Of a DNA stretch of 64,000 nt, positions 23,686-36,912 are shown one piece after another. Each line of letters opens with the position of its first letter. Within the stretch, counting starts at the first letter, position 1. Under the pieces are notes generated by a model, which was not told where the DNA came from, searched no databases, and saw nothing but the letters and a program-made list of their open reading frames with translations. Origin of the DNA: Eleusine coracana subsp. coracana (Eukaryota > Streptophyta > Magnoliopsida > Poales > Poaceae); contig CM064427.1 in NCBI GenBank assembly GCA_032690845.1, positions 6,893,501-6,957,500 of the forward strand, in the 5' to 3' direction. A program made the position numbers and the translations under genes.

Positions 23686-24773
23686 CTACACGTGTGGAGT
23701 TGGTGGAGGCCTACTGAAGAAGGCGAGGCCCTTAGTCGGCGGTGTGGCCTTCGGTCCTCGTGGGCCCCATCGTCCTGGCCTCGAGTCGGAGGGGCGGTAT
23801 TGTGTACGAGAGTGCCCCCGTTATCCGTCGTCGGGTCGAGTCCTCCCTTGTTCCTGTAGTAGGCGTGTTCCGTCGTGCGCGGGGAGGCGCCGTACGGGCA
23901 TTATTACGTCATTCTAATAAGGTTCAATCTAGTTGTCCCTCAAGCCGTTCTGTACCATCACCATTAGGCGTGTCATTACACAACGGCAGCGCAACGAGCC
24001 TTGGCATGCCTGCCATCGTCAGCGGGCGTTGGTGATGATGAGGGGGGGCAGGTATCTGGAGGGATTGGACTCCTTGATACTGTGTATGTGTAGTGGGCAT
24101 GACATTTAAGGCCGGGTGATTGGCGGTTGTTGACCGTTGGATCGCTTGACCCCCTCCGTCAAGGGTCATTGTGTCGGGTTGCGCCTGTCCGGACCTGCTT
24201 GGAGTTGGAATCCGTCCCGTCCGGACGAGGCAATCGAGCTTCTCCACCCCGCCACTCTGGCTTGTCAGGGTTTCCTCACCCCGTCCTGTCCGGGCTCGGG
24301 GTCCCACCAATGGGAGTTGACGGAGGTGGAGTTTGTCTAACAATCGCGGGGTGGGGGGGGGGGGGCATACTGTCGTCGTAACAGTAGCGGCAGCAGAGTG
24401 TCCCCTCTGTCCCGGAGTGGATAGGCTCGGGCGAGTGGCTGAGTCATCTGCTTGGAAGGGCGAGCCGTGCCTGCGCTCCGTCAGGCGGAGCGATCTATCC
24501 TCTGCCCCTTTTGAGGGGTCGAGCGGGGCGTAGCGGATCCCCGACCCCCATTGAGGGGTCGAGCGGGACGTGACCGACCCTCGACTACTCGGGGATCGAT
24601 CGAGTCGAGGTAGTGGCGCGGCTTTTACGGCTAAGGCCTGACTGCTGCGGGGATGCTCCCCGTGGGGGCCCACGCCGGTGGTGCCTTGGTGGCGATCCTG
24701 CGGGCCCTTTTGAGTCTGAAGCATGTGAGCCCTTAGGAGGTGGCACGTGGCACCCCGATCTTTACCTTCGACA
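23293..24773 (+). mobile_element. solo LTR, probably Gypsy, nested in the 5' LTR of element A
   Basis: It begins TGTCGGCGTTTAGATCACCG and ends CCTTCGACA. AAGGG flanks both sides (23288-23292 and 24774-24778). The TGTCGGCG...CGACA ends and the TATACTGGTTCGGG segment are typical of panicoid Gypsy LTRs as I know them. There is no internal region. The 354-residue minus-strand ORF inside it has no family signature and is not treated as a gene. Confidence 0.85.
23627..23682. repeat. AC/AG compound microsatellite
   Basis: About 14 AC units followed by about 14 AG units, inside the Gypsy-like solo LTR. A GT-rich run lies nearby at about 23504-23528. Confidence 0.9.
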
Positions 24774-25338
24774 AAGGGATATTTCTCAGATCTGCATCGG
24801 ACAAGTCCGATGGTCATCGGACAAGTCCGATGAATCAAAGTGGCATGGTTACTGAAGTCCGATGGACATGCCCGATGCCTCGGACAAGTCTGGTTCATCG
24901 GACAAGTCCGATGACACAAGGTGGCAGAGGAACTAGAATCCGATGGAGATGTCCGACACGTCGGACTTTCCTTACAGATGTCCGACATCCCAGAATGGCA
25001 ATGCTACTGGAGTCCGATGGACTCCGATGAAAAAGCTCTGGAAAAAGGTTTTTAGGCACTTGGATCATTTTTGCTTTGAACTCTTGTGTCCCTCTTGATA
25101 GTACAACCTTGCTATACTCAAGATAAAATAAAAACTTCATGAACTTCGTTCTTGAGCATATTTTGAATTTTATCTTTGAAACACTTTGTCATCTTCTTTT
25201 CTCCTTTTTGCTTTTATGCATTTCTTTCACCAAACTTTGAAGTATTATCTATACATATGCTCAATAAAATATTACTCTGTTCTTAATTGTATTGACACCA
25301 ATCATCAAAATAAAATTAGAGACCTAGATGCACTTTCA

Positions 25339-26917
25339 ATATTTCTTCTTAGGCTTGTAGCTGGTGTGAGATAAACATCACGTCATCAGACATGAACTTA
25401 TCTGATGTTTGATATTCTAATTAATTTAGATATTTTTTAGAAAAAAATGAGATAGTTACACATAAAAAAGAGGTCTATACCTCATTATGTGTCACTCGTG
25501 GAACAAATTATCACATGCAAGTTGTAGAGATGGCCACAGGAAAGCTCGAATTGATTTAGTGTCTGTATAGCATCATGAGTTGTTATCAATTACATCCTTT
25601 GTAAAAAACAGAGTTGCTAACTATATGACAACTAGGTTTACACAGTTAGTGTTAATATCATACATATCCACTAATAATTTTCTTTTGAACAAGAAAATTT
25701 TTAATCCTGTATCTATCATCGATGTATCAATGACAAACAAAACCCACTTACATTACTAAAAATAGCAAATACGGGATCATTACACATATGTGCACTAGGA
25801 TGTCAAAGCTTATCATCACTTTGAAGATAAAATGTTTTATATACTCGTTCTCAAGAAAGAAAATTACAAATACTCACTTACCTACTCGCAAAGACGTTCT
25901 TGTCGGTCTCCTAGCTATAAATGTAAATAGTTGCAGACTCCAACCTCGAGCCACTTCTACGTTAGATAATCATATGCGTCAGTCATGTGTCATCTATGCA
26001 AACTCATGTGGCTTTGGTTGGTTGGTACAACTTGATGAATCAGTTTGTCAACATCGCTTTGTTTTTAGATCATGATCGCATTCCTTGCTAAGAACATTCA
26101 AGATTATGAGCATTGATAGTCGGATGTAATGGATCCTAAACTGGCTCAATTAGATGACTCGAGCTACCATCGTTGTAGCCGAGGCAAACCAGTATAAAAT
26201 GCATCCGAAGAGGGAAGGAAATAACTTTAGTTGGCACGTGTATATCATATTGGATGTTCAAAGTTTGATTTAGACCAAGGGGGAAATTAATTTGAAACTA
26301 AATTTACATTTATAGGAGACACTAACAAGAAAGTTCTTATAAGCACGAGTAAATGAACCCCCCCCCCTCCCAGATGTAGCTGTGTTTGTAATATTTCATT
26401 CTTATAATCTTTATTTCATTATGCTATATGAATTAAATGTGTAATTTTAGCTAAGCAATTGTTATCACGGAGATATAAGTTCTCATGTTCAATTCTTACC
26501 ACCATGTAGATATACTTTTAGTTTTACTCTTATAATTCACTATCGCGTAGCACTAAGATTTCAAGTGACAGTAATAAACACCAAGTTAAGGTTTAGAGAC
26601 TTTGGATTTTCAAGTTTTGGTTCTCCATTGAGCACTAGGCTTAAAATCAGGTTATGACGACAAGTACACCACTTGAGACGATAGACAAAAGTGAGAGCTT
26701 GGAGAGTTTTGTTGCTTTATTTGTATAAATAAAATTTAGTTTGTAGAGAGATTGAGCTGGCTACATACCTCTGGATTTGAATTGGACGGCTTATAGAAAT
26801 CGTCTAAAATTAAGCTGATTTTTTACTACTAATAACATATTAACTCTCTTATATTTATATAGCATATCCTTTATGCTATAATATTTTAACAAAAACACAA
26901 GTTTACATTAATATATA
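25339..26917. other. AT-rich intergenic, no gene recognised
   Basis: No exon, conserved domain or terminal structure could be supported. There is a short poly-C run near 26350. Confidence 0.5.
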
Positions 26918-27144
26918 CTATCTCCCATGAAGAGTGTCACTTTTGATTTTCAGACACTATTTTTGACTTTTTGTCTTATTAAAAAATTAATAGAAATATT
27001 AAAAAAATATGTTATAATTAAAGTATATTTATGATAAAGTTAATCATAAAAAATAAATAATAATTATAAAAAAAATGAATAAAATGAACGGTCAAGCATA
27101 ACATTAAAAAGTCAAAAGCGACACTCTTCATGAGACAGAGTGAG
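26918..27144. mobile_element. Stowaway-like MITE (Tc1/mariner), 227 bp
   Basis: The left end has CTCCCATGAAGAGTGTCACT and the inverted right end has CTCATGAAGAGTGTCGCTTT, giving a terminal inverted repeat of about 30 bases with a small gap. TA flanks both sides (26916-26917 and 27145-27146). The interior is AT-rich and non-coding. Confidence 0.75.
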
Positions 27145-28134
27145 TATATCACAAAGGATTAGACTTTCTTTTTACAAATATTTAGTTTGGTTAGATCATC
27201 GTTTTCATGAGAGTGTTGGATGCCTATGTTTCGGCCAACAGACTATAAAAGTATTATCAAATGTATGATTTTGTAGGACGAGCTATACTAGATTATTTGT
27301 TTTTTTTTGTAGCAAATCAATATTTATAAAATTCTCTTAATTGAAGAATCGTTATGATATCCCTTAATTCATATTTGATTTTGTTACCCCTTCTTCTATA
27401 TCTAACATAAAAAAGGTGATATATAAAATTTTCAAAGTCATCAATCATGTAAGAAGCTCATCCACTAGGACACATGCTTAAAAACAAAGAAAACGTAGTC
27501 AAAGGCAACAAACAACACACACCATGCTAAAATCCTATAAGTATCCGAGACTAGAACTCCGTAAAAGTCGAGAGCATATCTACAAATATATTAGTATATT
27601 TTTATATCAAAATTCGAATCGAAATCCTCAACAGCTGTGGAGATATTGGTTGACTATCTCTCGACTATCTATAGCTCGCTCGTTTGGTCGATAGCCAAGA
27701 CAAGCACTGCAATAATTTGGACGCGACCCGAAATTGTGGCATCGTCGGCCAGCTTGCGGTAAATTCCCTGAAGAACCATACCCCACCGAGGCACCCAGCT
27801 CACACTCACAGAGGGTGTATCTGTCAAAACGCCGACGAGTCCCATTTCCCCTTCTCTCCACCTCGAGACGCCCGTCTCCTTTCCTCTCCGCTTCGCCCCC
27901 ACGAAGCAATTCTAAATTCTCGCGCAGAAGATCAGATCCTTCGTGGGATCCGCATCGCTTCCTGCCCTTCCTGCGCGGATTTCCTGGCAGCCTTTTCTCC
28001 TCTCCGAGAAATTCCCCGGCCGATTCCCTCCTCCTGCCGCGGCTGTTGTCCCTGTTTGTTGGGGGATCTTGAGAGAAGGGGGAGGGGTTGGTAGTGGGGT
28101 GGGGCTGGTGGGCGCCGCGATCCGGCCGGGGGAG
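27145..28134 (+). other. upstream and 5' UTR region of MUB
   Basis: AT-rich to about 27650, then increasingly GC-rich with CT-rich stretches up to the MUB start codon, as is common in grass leaders. I could not place a TATA box with confidence. ORFs here overlap on both strands and have no family motif. Confidence 0.45.
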
Positions 28135-30672
28135 ATGGCCGGCGGGAAGGAGCCGATCGAGGTGAAGTTCCGGCTGTTCGACGGCTCCGACATCGGGCCC
28201 AACAAGTACGACCCCTCCACCACCGTCGCCGCGCTCAAGGAGTTCGTCCTCACTCGGTGGCCGCAGGGTGAGACCAGCTGGCCGATCGATCCATCCCTCT
28301 GTCCCTGACTTTGCTGGCGTATATATTCAGCTCCGCTTTACTACGGCCTCCTGTTTTGGGAGGTTGCTTGTTTTGGCCCCTGCTTTCCCTTATCTTGTGT
28401 CCTGATCCTGTAAAGAAGAGACTGACGCGTGGGCACGGTTCTTTGCGCAGACGGTGGGATTGGGATTTATGAGTTGTAATTAGTCTTGTTGAAATACATG
28501 ATTAATTTGAGTGACTGATCACGTTGCTCTGCGTATTGCATGATCGGGGTAGGTTGTTCTGTTCCTGCTGTAGTTGTTGTTCAGGTGCTTGTCTTGACGA
28601 CTTGACTTGTTAGTTCCATTTGCAATTCGGGGGTACCAGTGCCATTCTTATAACAATTATATCAGAGTGCATTTGTAGAAGTTCATTGAGATGGATTGTA
28701 GGCATATGCAGACCTGTTTTTTTTTCTCAATTGATTTTCTGGAAGAAAGGAGCTAATTTTTTTGTTTTTGGCGCTGGCAAGGGGAAAAGTTGCTACTCTG
28801 GTGCTCTAAAAGCATTTTGGAATTTGGATCTTTATCTTGTGGTTCATGCTAGGTCCTCTATAAACATGTGATGGCAGGACTGCCTCAAGGGATTGTTCCT
28901 CCCTCCTCATTGAGTCCATAGATGATCATCACTGGCTTTGGCTTGTGGTCCTGGCTGAATTCTGAACAACTGGGGGCTCCTTGTACTTTGTTGAAGCTAG
29001 CCGTCGGGATGGTTTTGTTCGCTATTGAAAAGTGAAAAAGTAGGTTTTGTTGGCTACTTGGCTATTGAATCAGTGCTGTATGATTCACTGTAAATGTGAG
29101 TGCATTTGGGCATCTGCATGGGACAGGACCACATTCAACTTGTGGTCACATGGAAAGTACTGATTGACATTACTTAGTTTCTCCGATGGTTACTTTGGTA
29201 ATTGGACTAGTTAATAATATATTAATTGTGTGTAACTGGACCTCCATGTATATTTGCTCAAAATTAATATATGGTAAATAAATTAGGCGAGAGTCAAGAA
29301 CCACAAGGTCTCATTACTAATTACTTTATACAATGCTTAATGATTGTTCACAGCTTAGCAATAATGAAAGAAATATTTCTCATTTGTTTCATGTGTCAGA
29401 GGCTCAGAGCATGTTTAGAGGATGAGGCAAGTTATAAATTAACACTAGCAGATGGATACTAAGTAAAAGTTACTCAAGATCCATGCTTCAGGGCTAGCTT
29501 TCCTTGTGATGATTGATGGACTGCTGCGAATTGGCATTTACCCATTCTTTTTTGTGACTTTATTGTCTTTTACTATGATTTTACAGACACTAAAATGTTG
29601 AATCATTTCTTCAGGATATCTGTGCAGTATATATAGATTTCATTGCTTCAGAATCTTTATGAGTTATACCTTGTTATATGTTCGTAATAGTCATTTCCTT
29701 ATATCTGTATTGACAGATAAAGAAGTAGTTCCAAAAACCGTCAATGATGTGAAGCTCATCAATGCTGGAAGGATACTAGAGAATGGCAAAACTCTTGCTG
29801 AGTCTCGAGTCCCAGTTGGAGAAGTTCCTGGGAGTGTGATTACAATGCATGTTGTTGTGCGGCCTCCCCAATCTAACAAAAGTGGTATTGCTTTGATTTC
29901 CTTCTTATTGGTTCCAAGTTAACTTCTTATTATGTTTGGATATCTCATTTGTGGCTCCAATACAACTGAGGTGGTGATCACAATCCTTATAGCGGTGAAT
30001 CTTTTGTGCTATCTCTTTCAGTTCGCACAACTAAGGTAGCTAGATGTTCACTTTCATCAATGCTGCTCACCATAGTAAATTTCTGGTGTCTACCTATAAG
30101 TTGACCCATTAGGCAATTATATCCACTTAACTTTTTATCCACCCTGCAGCATTGAACTTTATGATTGGATTAGTCGCTCTAATGCTTTCTTTGTCCACTC
30201 TAAAGGTTATAGTATCATGTTTTTGCACACTACGCGAATTGGGTAGTGCGAATGGAGCACTTTTCTGTGTTAGTGCAATGTAAAACACTAACTTTCCTTT
30301 TTAGTCAACTGGTCTTGTTGATCAAAAAAGGCATAGCCTAGGCTGAGTTAGTATGATGCTTGGTTGATGGAGACAGCAGAATTATACTTTGACTAGGTAG
30401 ATTAGTTTTGTCCTATGTGATTATGTAAGATAAGGAAGCACATCTGATATCTCACTTTATCTCCTGCTTACTGCCTTAACTTTTGACTGTCACTAGGGCA
30501 ACACTTACATGAATCGATACACTTGCAGAATGCACTGCTACATCTTATGGTCATGCTGTATGGTTAGATAATTCAGCACAAAAAGATTCTTAAGTTGACT
30601 GTTGTCTCTTTTTCAGAGAAACAGCAGTCGAGCTCTCCAAAGCAGAACAGATGTGGATGCACAATATTGTGA
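28135..30672 (+). CDS. MUB: membrane-anchored ubiquitin-fold protein (MUB), 118 residues
   Basis: Three exons: 28135-28267, 29717-29884 and 30617-30672, total 357 bp, with GT..AG introns and consistent phase. The protein starts MAGGKEPIEVKFRLFDGSDI, contains RILENGKTLAESRVPVGE and HVVVRPPQ, and ends RCGCTIL. MUBs have a ubiquitin beta-grasp fold and are prenylated at a C-terminal CaaX box. Here CTIL, ending in Leu, favours geranylgeranylation, with an upstream Cys available for palmitoylation. They sit on the plasma membrane and bind group VI ubiquitin E2 enzymes. Length and both ends match the family. The gene is convergent with its right neighbour and appears intact. Confidence 0.96.
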
Positions 30673-32214
30673 CGTTGGTGCAGTTGCAACGTGTATAGTG
30701 GTCTCGTTTTCACAGTGATTGCAAGTTCGTTTTAACATTGATTCGTGCATCTATTCTTCTAAGCCTAGAAATGGTACTTGACCCGGCCATATCTGCTTGA
30801 GAATTTGGTACTTTGCTACTACGTAAAGGAGTGTGCAGGAAGGTGATCACAAGGATGTGGGTCCGGGTAAACCTGAAAACGAGTGTGCAGAGTCGAGAAT
30901 CGGTGTTTGCTATTGTGTAATGTGTAGTCGTGGTGATACCAAAAAGGTGCGTTGTTCTGTCAAAAAAAAAAAGGGTGAGTTGCGTCCGTGTCAGGCCTGG
31001 TCACATATATGCGTTTTGTAATAGAAAAGCTACTAGTAATTCTTATCAAAGAGTGGAAAGTTAGTGGTGCTCATTATCTGATAATGCTCCCGGTTCAGGG
31101 TCTGGGCTGTCAGTAGCCCTCGATTCTGTTACTGGCCGAGCTTGTCAGCTCTATGAATAGTGGATCCCGAATCAAGCGGCAACGGGCAGCGTTGTGCTTG
31201 TGTACATTCAGCTGTTCGTACTTCCGACTATCTTCTTACTACAGGGAATTAGTTTTAAGAGAACTACAGGGAAGTAGGTGTTTTGTATATATATTAAAAA
31301 AAAAGAATAAAAATGGGAACGTGAGATGGCGGGCTAGACAATTTGGAATTTTAGATGCGCTAGACTAATCTAAACTTCGAAACTACGATGCTCGCTCACG
31401 CTCTCCACACCAGCGAGCGTGGTTGGTGAAAAGGAACAGCGGCACGCGCGGTACATGTCCTCCCATCGAGCTTGGCGGCGGCCACCACGTAGTGGTAACT
31501 TCGGCCAATGCACCCGCGACCGCGACATCCATCGGCGGCCACCGGAGGCTGTGGGTACTGAGCACCTGAACTTGCCGAGGGTGGCAGCCATGGCGGACCA
31601 CCTGCTTACCTCGCGATCGAGACTTCGACGGCGCCGCGGCTGTTGTACCTGACGCAAGGTAGGGAAATATATCTGTACTAAATTTCGTAACAACGATCAA
31701 ACAGCACCTCGAATTCCATACATTATTTCGGCCTTATCTGAGCATAGCAAGACGGAATCTGCATGCCTCTCCGGATCTTATGAATGATGAATCCATGCGT
31801 ATTGCATAGAGCTAGAGCGGGGCACAAACAGATAACTATAACTAAGTAGCAACAAACTGAAATTAAAAAAAGAATTAATTTTGAGGTCGGGACCCCTTCT
31901 TCTGGCCTTGCAATTGTCAAAGGCAGCTTTGTCAATCCATATATCTGACAGACAATTGGGTATCGACGTATCGTGAACGTGAACAGAAAATACAACGCCA
32001 ACAAAATAAAGGAGAGCTCATTTAGTCCAAGAACCGAACATATAAATCTCCATGACCTATCCAATTTGTCCTAGCATAAGCACTCTCAGGGAGTCAGGAG
32101 ACTCAGAGGTGCAGCTAAACTAACAAATTCTGGGTACAAGAGCTGCATGGTTCCACGAATCTTTGTGATAGTTATTCAAGTTTAACAAAAAATGTGGACA
32201 AATGTACGCTGCAT
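30673..32214. other. convergent 3' regions of MUB and the Grx/DEP/DUF547 gene
   Basis: This holds the 3' UTRs of both genes. A GC-rich patch at 31380-31660 has overlapping ORFs on both strands without domain motifs. No other gene is supported. Confidence 0.5.
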
Positions 32215-35200
32215 CTAAATATTTATGCTCCAGTCGTACGGTTGATACACAACTTTCAATTGAGTGCTAGCAAGCAGTTCCAAGAGTTGCTCTGACTGTG
32301 AAGGCTCAAGATAATTTGAAGCGTGCTTCAACACTTCCATCTCATTCTTACCAAAATCTGCGCTATACCTGAAATTCATTTAGAACAAGAGATCATGCTG
32401 AGAAGCTTTGTATCAATGATTTGATGGTTGCAATTCACATAAATTCATAAAGTGCATATGTAACAGTAACCAAGGAATTCTCTCTTTATTTTATAGCTTG
32501 CTCATTGACTGTCCAATGGGATGGTTCATCTAAAACATGACAAAATGGGTATGGATATGTTTAATATCTCAAATAGATTAAATAATTGAAAATAGAAGAT
32601 CAACAGACTTGGAACCATATTGCCTTATTTTATTATTATTGTGCCTTGTAAGTTTCCATTCATGTCTCTTGTTCCTACGTCCTAGAAAGTGGTCCACACA
32701 ACCACCTATTCAAGGCATAATGACTAATGAGGTCTTTATTACTAGATCAAATAGTCTAATATAATGTATGTTCGTTATTCTCTTTCACTACTTTTTAATA
32801 AAGCAAACACATAAATCCATATTCTTTGTAATAATTATCAATATCATTTTAAGTTCTGCTGAAAAAAATACAAATTACAGTGTCATTCGGAAGTATGGAT
32901 TCCTTTTATAACATCACATAAGTGCACATGTACAAAAACAAATGTAAAAGTTGGAGCTACCATGATTGCTTCCTCAAGCAGTGTTTGTCTTATGGAATAT
33001 GGATGTATCAAACTAATAACAAGAGCAGGCTAACCCAATTAGCCAGCTTACATATGTTTCATTGTGTCCACAACTAAGCGAGAGCATCGAAACTTTGAGA
33101 TAGCAAATTGTGGTATGGGTTAAGTAACAACACCAAAAATCTTACCATCGTAAAATCTTGCTTACAGATGCAACTTTTGCTTCAGGATTAACAATCAATC
33201 CTCCATTCCTTAGGAAACCACGTGCAGCTTCCATCAATTCCTTATCAATATTTCCTGGTGAGTAGTACCTCAGTGCAGGTCCAGATTTGGTGCCACATAC
33301 CAAAGCAAAGTGAACAAGAGGTTCAGGGTATGGAAGCGCCACCTGTAATTAAGAAAACAGGCAGTGAATATTTATTCTCACTTTATGCTCTTGAGTAACA
33401 TGTATGCCTCAGTAAATAATTAGTAGAAAGAACAGCAAGAGTATTATAATATACCAGTATAATAATGCTGCTATAAATTATAGTTAAATGTAGTGGCTGT
33501 TTTGGCAAGTTATGAGTTTCTTTGGGAAATCTCCAAATTAGGAAGAGCATGCAGCACACACTTGCAGAATAATATGCGCTACATGTTATGGAGAAGTGGG
33601 CATCAAAAATTTTATTTGCAACATCTCCTGAATCTACCTTCGTGACTTTACCGAAGCACATATAGATAATACATCAATCGGCTGTTCGGTTATGGATCCA
33701 TGCGTTTAGAATGGAATGGTTCATCATGGCTTCATCTCACAGATTCCTTGGGATCACACCCATTCCTCATTGAACTAATTATTTTCTTGTCATGTGATGG
33801 TCAACGATCAACCTCATTCCATCACTCAAACTAGACAACTTTGTCAGATTCAGAGCTAGGATAAATGATCCATCACCATACTATTCCTCAACAAAACACC
33901 CCCTATTGGGCAGTAGACGTTGCTATTCAACACTCGTTCTCTCGCCTACACAACAACAAACAACTATATAGCCAGCATAAGATTATAACTATCAATGTTT
34001 ACGCAATCTTTTCTGCGAAGAAGAGAAAAGAGGTGTTCCATTTTGACTAGAATATCATTAAAAATTTAGCAAGAAAGTTCATTGTGATAATACCAATCAC
34101 AGTAATGTTTAGTCATACATATCAAGCATCTTCTTTAAGTTCCTTAATGAAGAACTGCAGTCTGTGATAGCATTGTAACAAGAAAAGCCAGTTCAAATAA
34201 AACATGAGGAAGTCAGGCATTAGTTTGAAGCATGGGGAAAAAGCATCAGCAACCAGAGAAATATGTTTCCCTTTCGAACTAGGATATTGTCTTTATTCAC
34301 CTTTGATCTTTGGTCTTTCTGACCAAAAGGTTTGGCAAGATTGTATGGTGGTCGCTGGTTTCCGCGCAGGATGCCATTCTGGATAGCTGACAGTGAATAG
34401 GCACATCCATCAATGACATACTTAAAATCTCCAAAGAACTTTCTCCTGTCCAATGGGCCAGCAGGATGACCACATGTCACTAATGCATGGATAACCATCA
34501 TATTATAAAGGTTTATGAAGAAAGCAAGCTTTTCTTCACGTGATAATTCATCAGTTTCCACCCTCTGGAGTTCCTCGATTGTTCTAATGTACCTATATGA
34601 AATAAATAAATACAGGAGTTAATATAATACGCCCATCATCCATCACAAACAAAACAAAAGAACAAGTTACCAGTATGTTCACACTTCACACACACACACG
34701 ACTCATATATCAACAGATTACATCATAGAATATAAAAAGACAGGTTGCAACAATATAAGGGCCTACTCACAACATAATGAACCTTAACATCTGTATCAAC
34801 TAAAAGAAACATCTGAAGTAGCCACTGAGTATTTGTAGCAAATGCAGGAAAATAATAGGTCGACCATGCAGTATACTTAGCCTTTTGCATCTTGGTCAAG
34901 TATAAAGTGGCAAGTGCTAACCTTTTGAATTCCTCACAGCCCTGGATGCTTCTGTAGTCTACATGTTTACCATCTTCAGACACATATGCTTCAAAAATGG
35001 CATAAGATAACAATCTCAATCTTGATGCCACTTCAACTATTGGTTTTGGAGCAACATCAATAATACCCCTGGGGATGTTGTAGCACTGAGTCATAATTAT
35101 GGGGTCATGATCCAAGAAGCGGTACAGCTGATTTCCATCTTCAAAGATATTTTCACTGCAACAGAAGTGTGTTAATAACTCAATATTAACAACATGCAAC

Positions 35201-36912
35201 TATTAAATAAGTAACATAGTATTACATGCTAGTTTCAAGAGCTTACTCTAGAACATGTTGGAAGAAGTGTTTGCTTGCAAGTTTCCTTCCGAATTCCACT
35301 GCCTGAGCAGATAATACGATTCCATTAGAAAAGGTTAGTAGCCATACTGTAACCAGTAGAGACCAAAAATAAAATAGGTAGTTGCTTTCCTGATTGCAAA
35401 AAACTGTCACAAGATATTGTTATATTATATGCAATTTCACCATACATATATGCAATTTCGCCCATACATATATAGGTAAAGTAGGTTCTAGAGTAGGAGA
35501 AACCAAGTCCAGTGTAGTAAAAATCACAATGTTGCTGGATATAACCTGTTCAGTAACAAACAACATATATACTTTACCTCGTCTCTCTCCAAATACTGAT
35601 CTTCTGATAAGAAATCCACAGCTTCACTACCAAGAAAGCAATTACTAAATCTTCTCATCTTGTAAAATCTATCCTTAGGAGTGATCGACTCTCTCATTTT
35701 TCTGACAATGGTTGCTAACTCATCCATCTTACCACTTCCAGATTTGTCATCTTCTCCAGGTAAAGGAGGTAAGGGAGCAGAAGATGAGGGCTCTTCTTTG
35801 AAAAGAACAGCAATATTCTCATCAAGTATGCCAGACTCCTCCATTTTCTTCAATTCAGCTAACCCTCCAATCAGCATATCATTGAAGTACACTTTTGGTA
35901 CACTGGATGACCCAGTATTCTTCTCCAATTCCAATTTCCTACTAGGGAATACGTCAATGTTAATCTCAACATACGAAAGCCTCTTCTGATGTAAGAATAG
36001 ACGGACCATCTTGCAATCTTCGCACCCCAGTTTTGTGTATAGTATGATTCTTCCCTTCATTGCTGGTTGCTCCAATAAGCCACGCACATCTTCATGCCCA
36101 GCTTCCCCAGTTATAAAAGCATCAAAATCTCGTCCAATTTTTATCAAGTTCAGTGGATTCCATGTAGTTCTTTCCTCAGTTTTCTGCTGCACCTCCTTAG
36201 GTTTAGCTTCAGCATCTGGTTCAGCATTCTCACTGTTGATACATTCTGAACCATCATTCTTGTCATGTTCAATAGAAAATTCAGTCTCATCCTTCTTGCC
36301 TGAGAGGCGTCGTATAAATGTTGAAACGGTGGCACCCTTTTCCTTAACAAAATTCTTGATTGCAGCAGCTCGTTCATTGAGTACAGACACCTGATCTTCT
36401 GAATCAAGTCCCACAGATTGATCGGATGAACGCCTCAATTCCTCAATTTCAGGAACCTCGGTTCCATCAAACACTGGCTCTTCAGAAATAATCTCTTTCA
36501 AGGTCTGGTTCTGATCTACAGGTTCTATGGCATCTGAGTTTCCACTTTTATCCATAAGTCCTTTTGAATACTCTTCTGAATTATGTCCTTCTTGAACCTG
36601 TGCTTCTGACTTATTGTGTAAATTCTCATCTGAAGAAGTTGCTGCTTCTTTCACATTCAATATTTCTGTTTTTTCCGACCCGGTGGCATCTAAGCTTCCA
36701 CTTTTATCCATCTGTTCATTTGAATCCTTTTCTGAATTATTCCCACCCTCAACCTGCGCTTCTGACTTGTCGTGTACATTCTCATCTGAAGTTGTTGCTT
36801 CTTTTACACTCAACATTTCTGTTTTTGTTGACAGATCTCCTTCATCTTCACCATTGGCTCCAAGATTAGGAGACTCTTCGGCAACCGGAACCTTTTTCTC
36901 TTCCTTGTCCAT
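32215..36912 (-). CDS. glutaredoxin / DEP / DUF547 protein, 755 residues
   Basis: Six coding exons: 36912-35578, 35302-35247, 35155-34922, 34592-34301, 33342-33146 and 32368-32215. They total 2268 bp with every splice phase consistent. The start is MDKEEKKVPVAEESP. Order of parts: an acidic N-terminus with a two-copy repeat (about 30-128); a glutaredoxin fold (about 288-360) with CEDC at 297-300 and cis-Pro in SSVPKVYF; a DEP domain (about 395-475, FLGSEAVDFL); then DUF547 (about 540-690, REEKLAFFINLYNMMVIHAL). The C-terminus is VYQPYDWSINI. This architecture is known in plants (often annotated as electron carrier/protein disulfide oxidoreductase), but its function is unclear. The CxxC suggests thiol redox activity. 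DEP suggests membrane or signalling contact. No break was found. Confidence 0.93.

Larger units (their letters stand above)
11241..25338 (-). mobile_element. Copia element A, Sirevirus (Maximus/Opie-like), nested and inactive
   Basis: Read on the minus strand, the order is 5' LTR (25338-22464), primer-binding site, gag, protease, integrase, RT, RNase H, a 3.0-kb region with an extra ORF, polypurine tract, then 3' LTR (14132-11241). LTRs begin TGAAAGTGCATCTAGG. The large gag, the extra ORF downstream of pol and the LTR start are typical of Sireviruses. The outer end of the 3' LTR is missing: the terminal GGCACTTTCA and the poly-C stretch seen in the 5' LTR are absent at 11241. No target duplication can therefore be read. 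Every protein-coding part carries stops, frameshifts or catalytic losses. Confidence 0.9.
22464..25338 (-). repeat. 5' LTR of element A, interrupted by a Gypsy-like solo LTR
   Basis: It has termini TGAAAGTGC and GGCACTTTCA. Removing the nested 1,481-bp insert and one 5-bp duplication leaves about 1,390 bp, matching the 3' LTR in order and sequence. A TATA box (TATAAATA, minus strand) lies at 23255-23262. The palindrome array at about 24795-24990 is now separated from it by the insertion. Confidence 0.9.

Noticed and set aside
23924..24988. 354-codon minus-strand ORF
   Set aside because: It lies mostly in a Gypsy-like solo LTR and crosses its boundary into LTR A. No domain was seen.
31370..31700. 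GC-rich ORFs between the MUB and Grx/DEP/DUF547 genes
   Set aside because: No recognisable protein; overlapping on both strands within convergent 3' regions.
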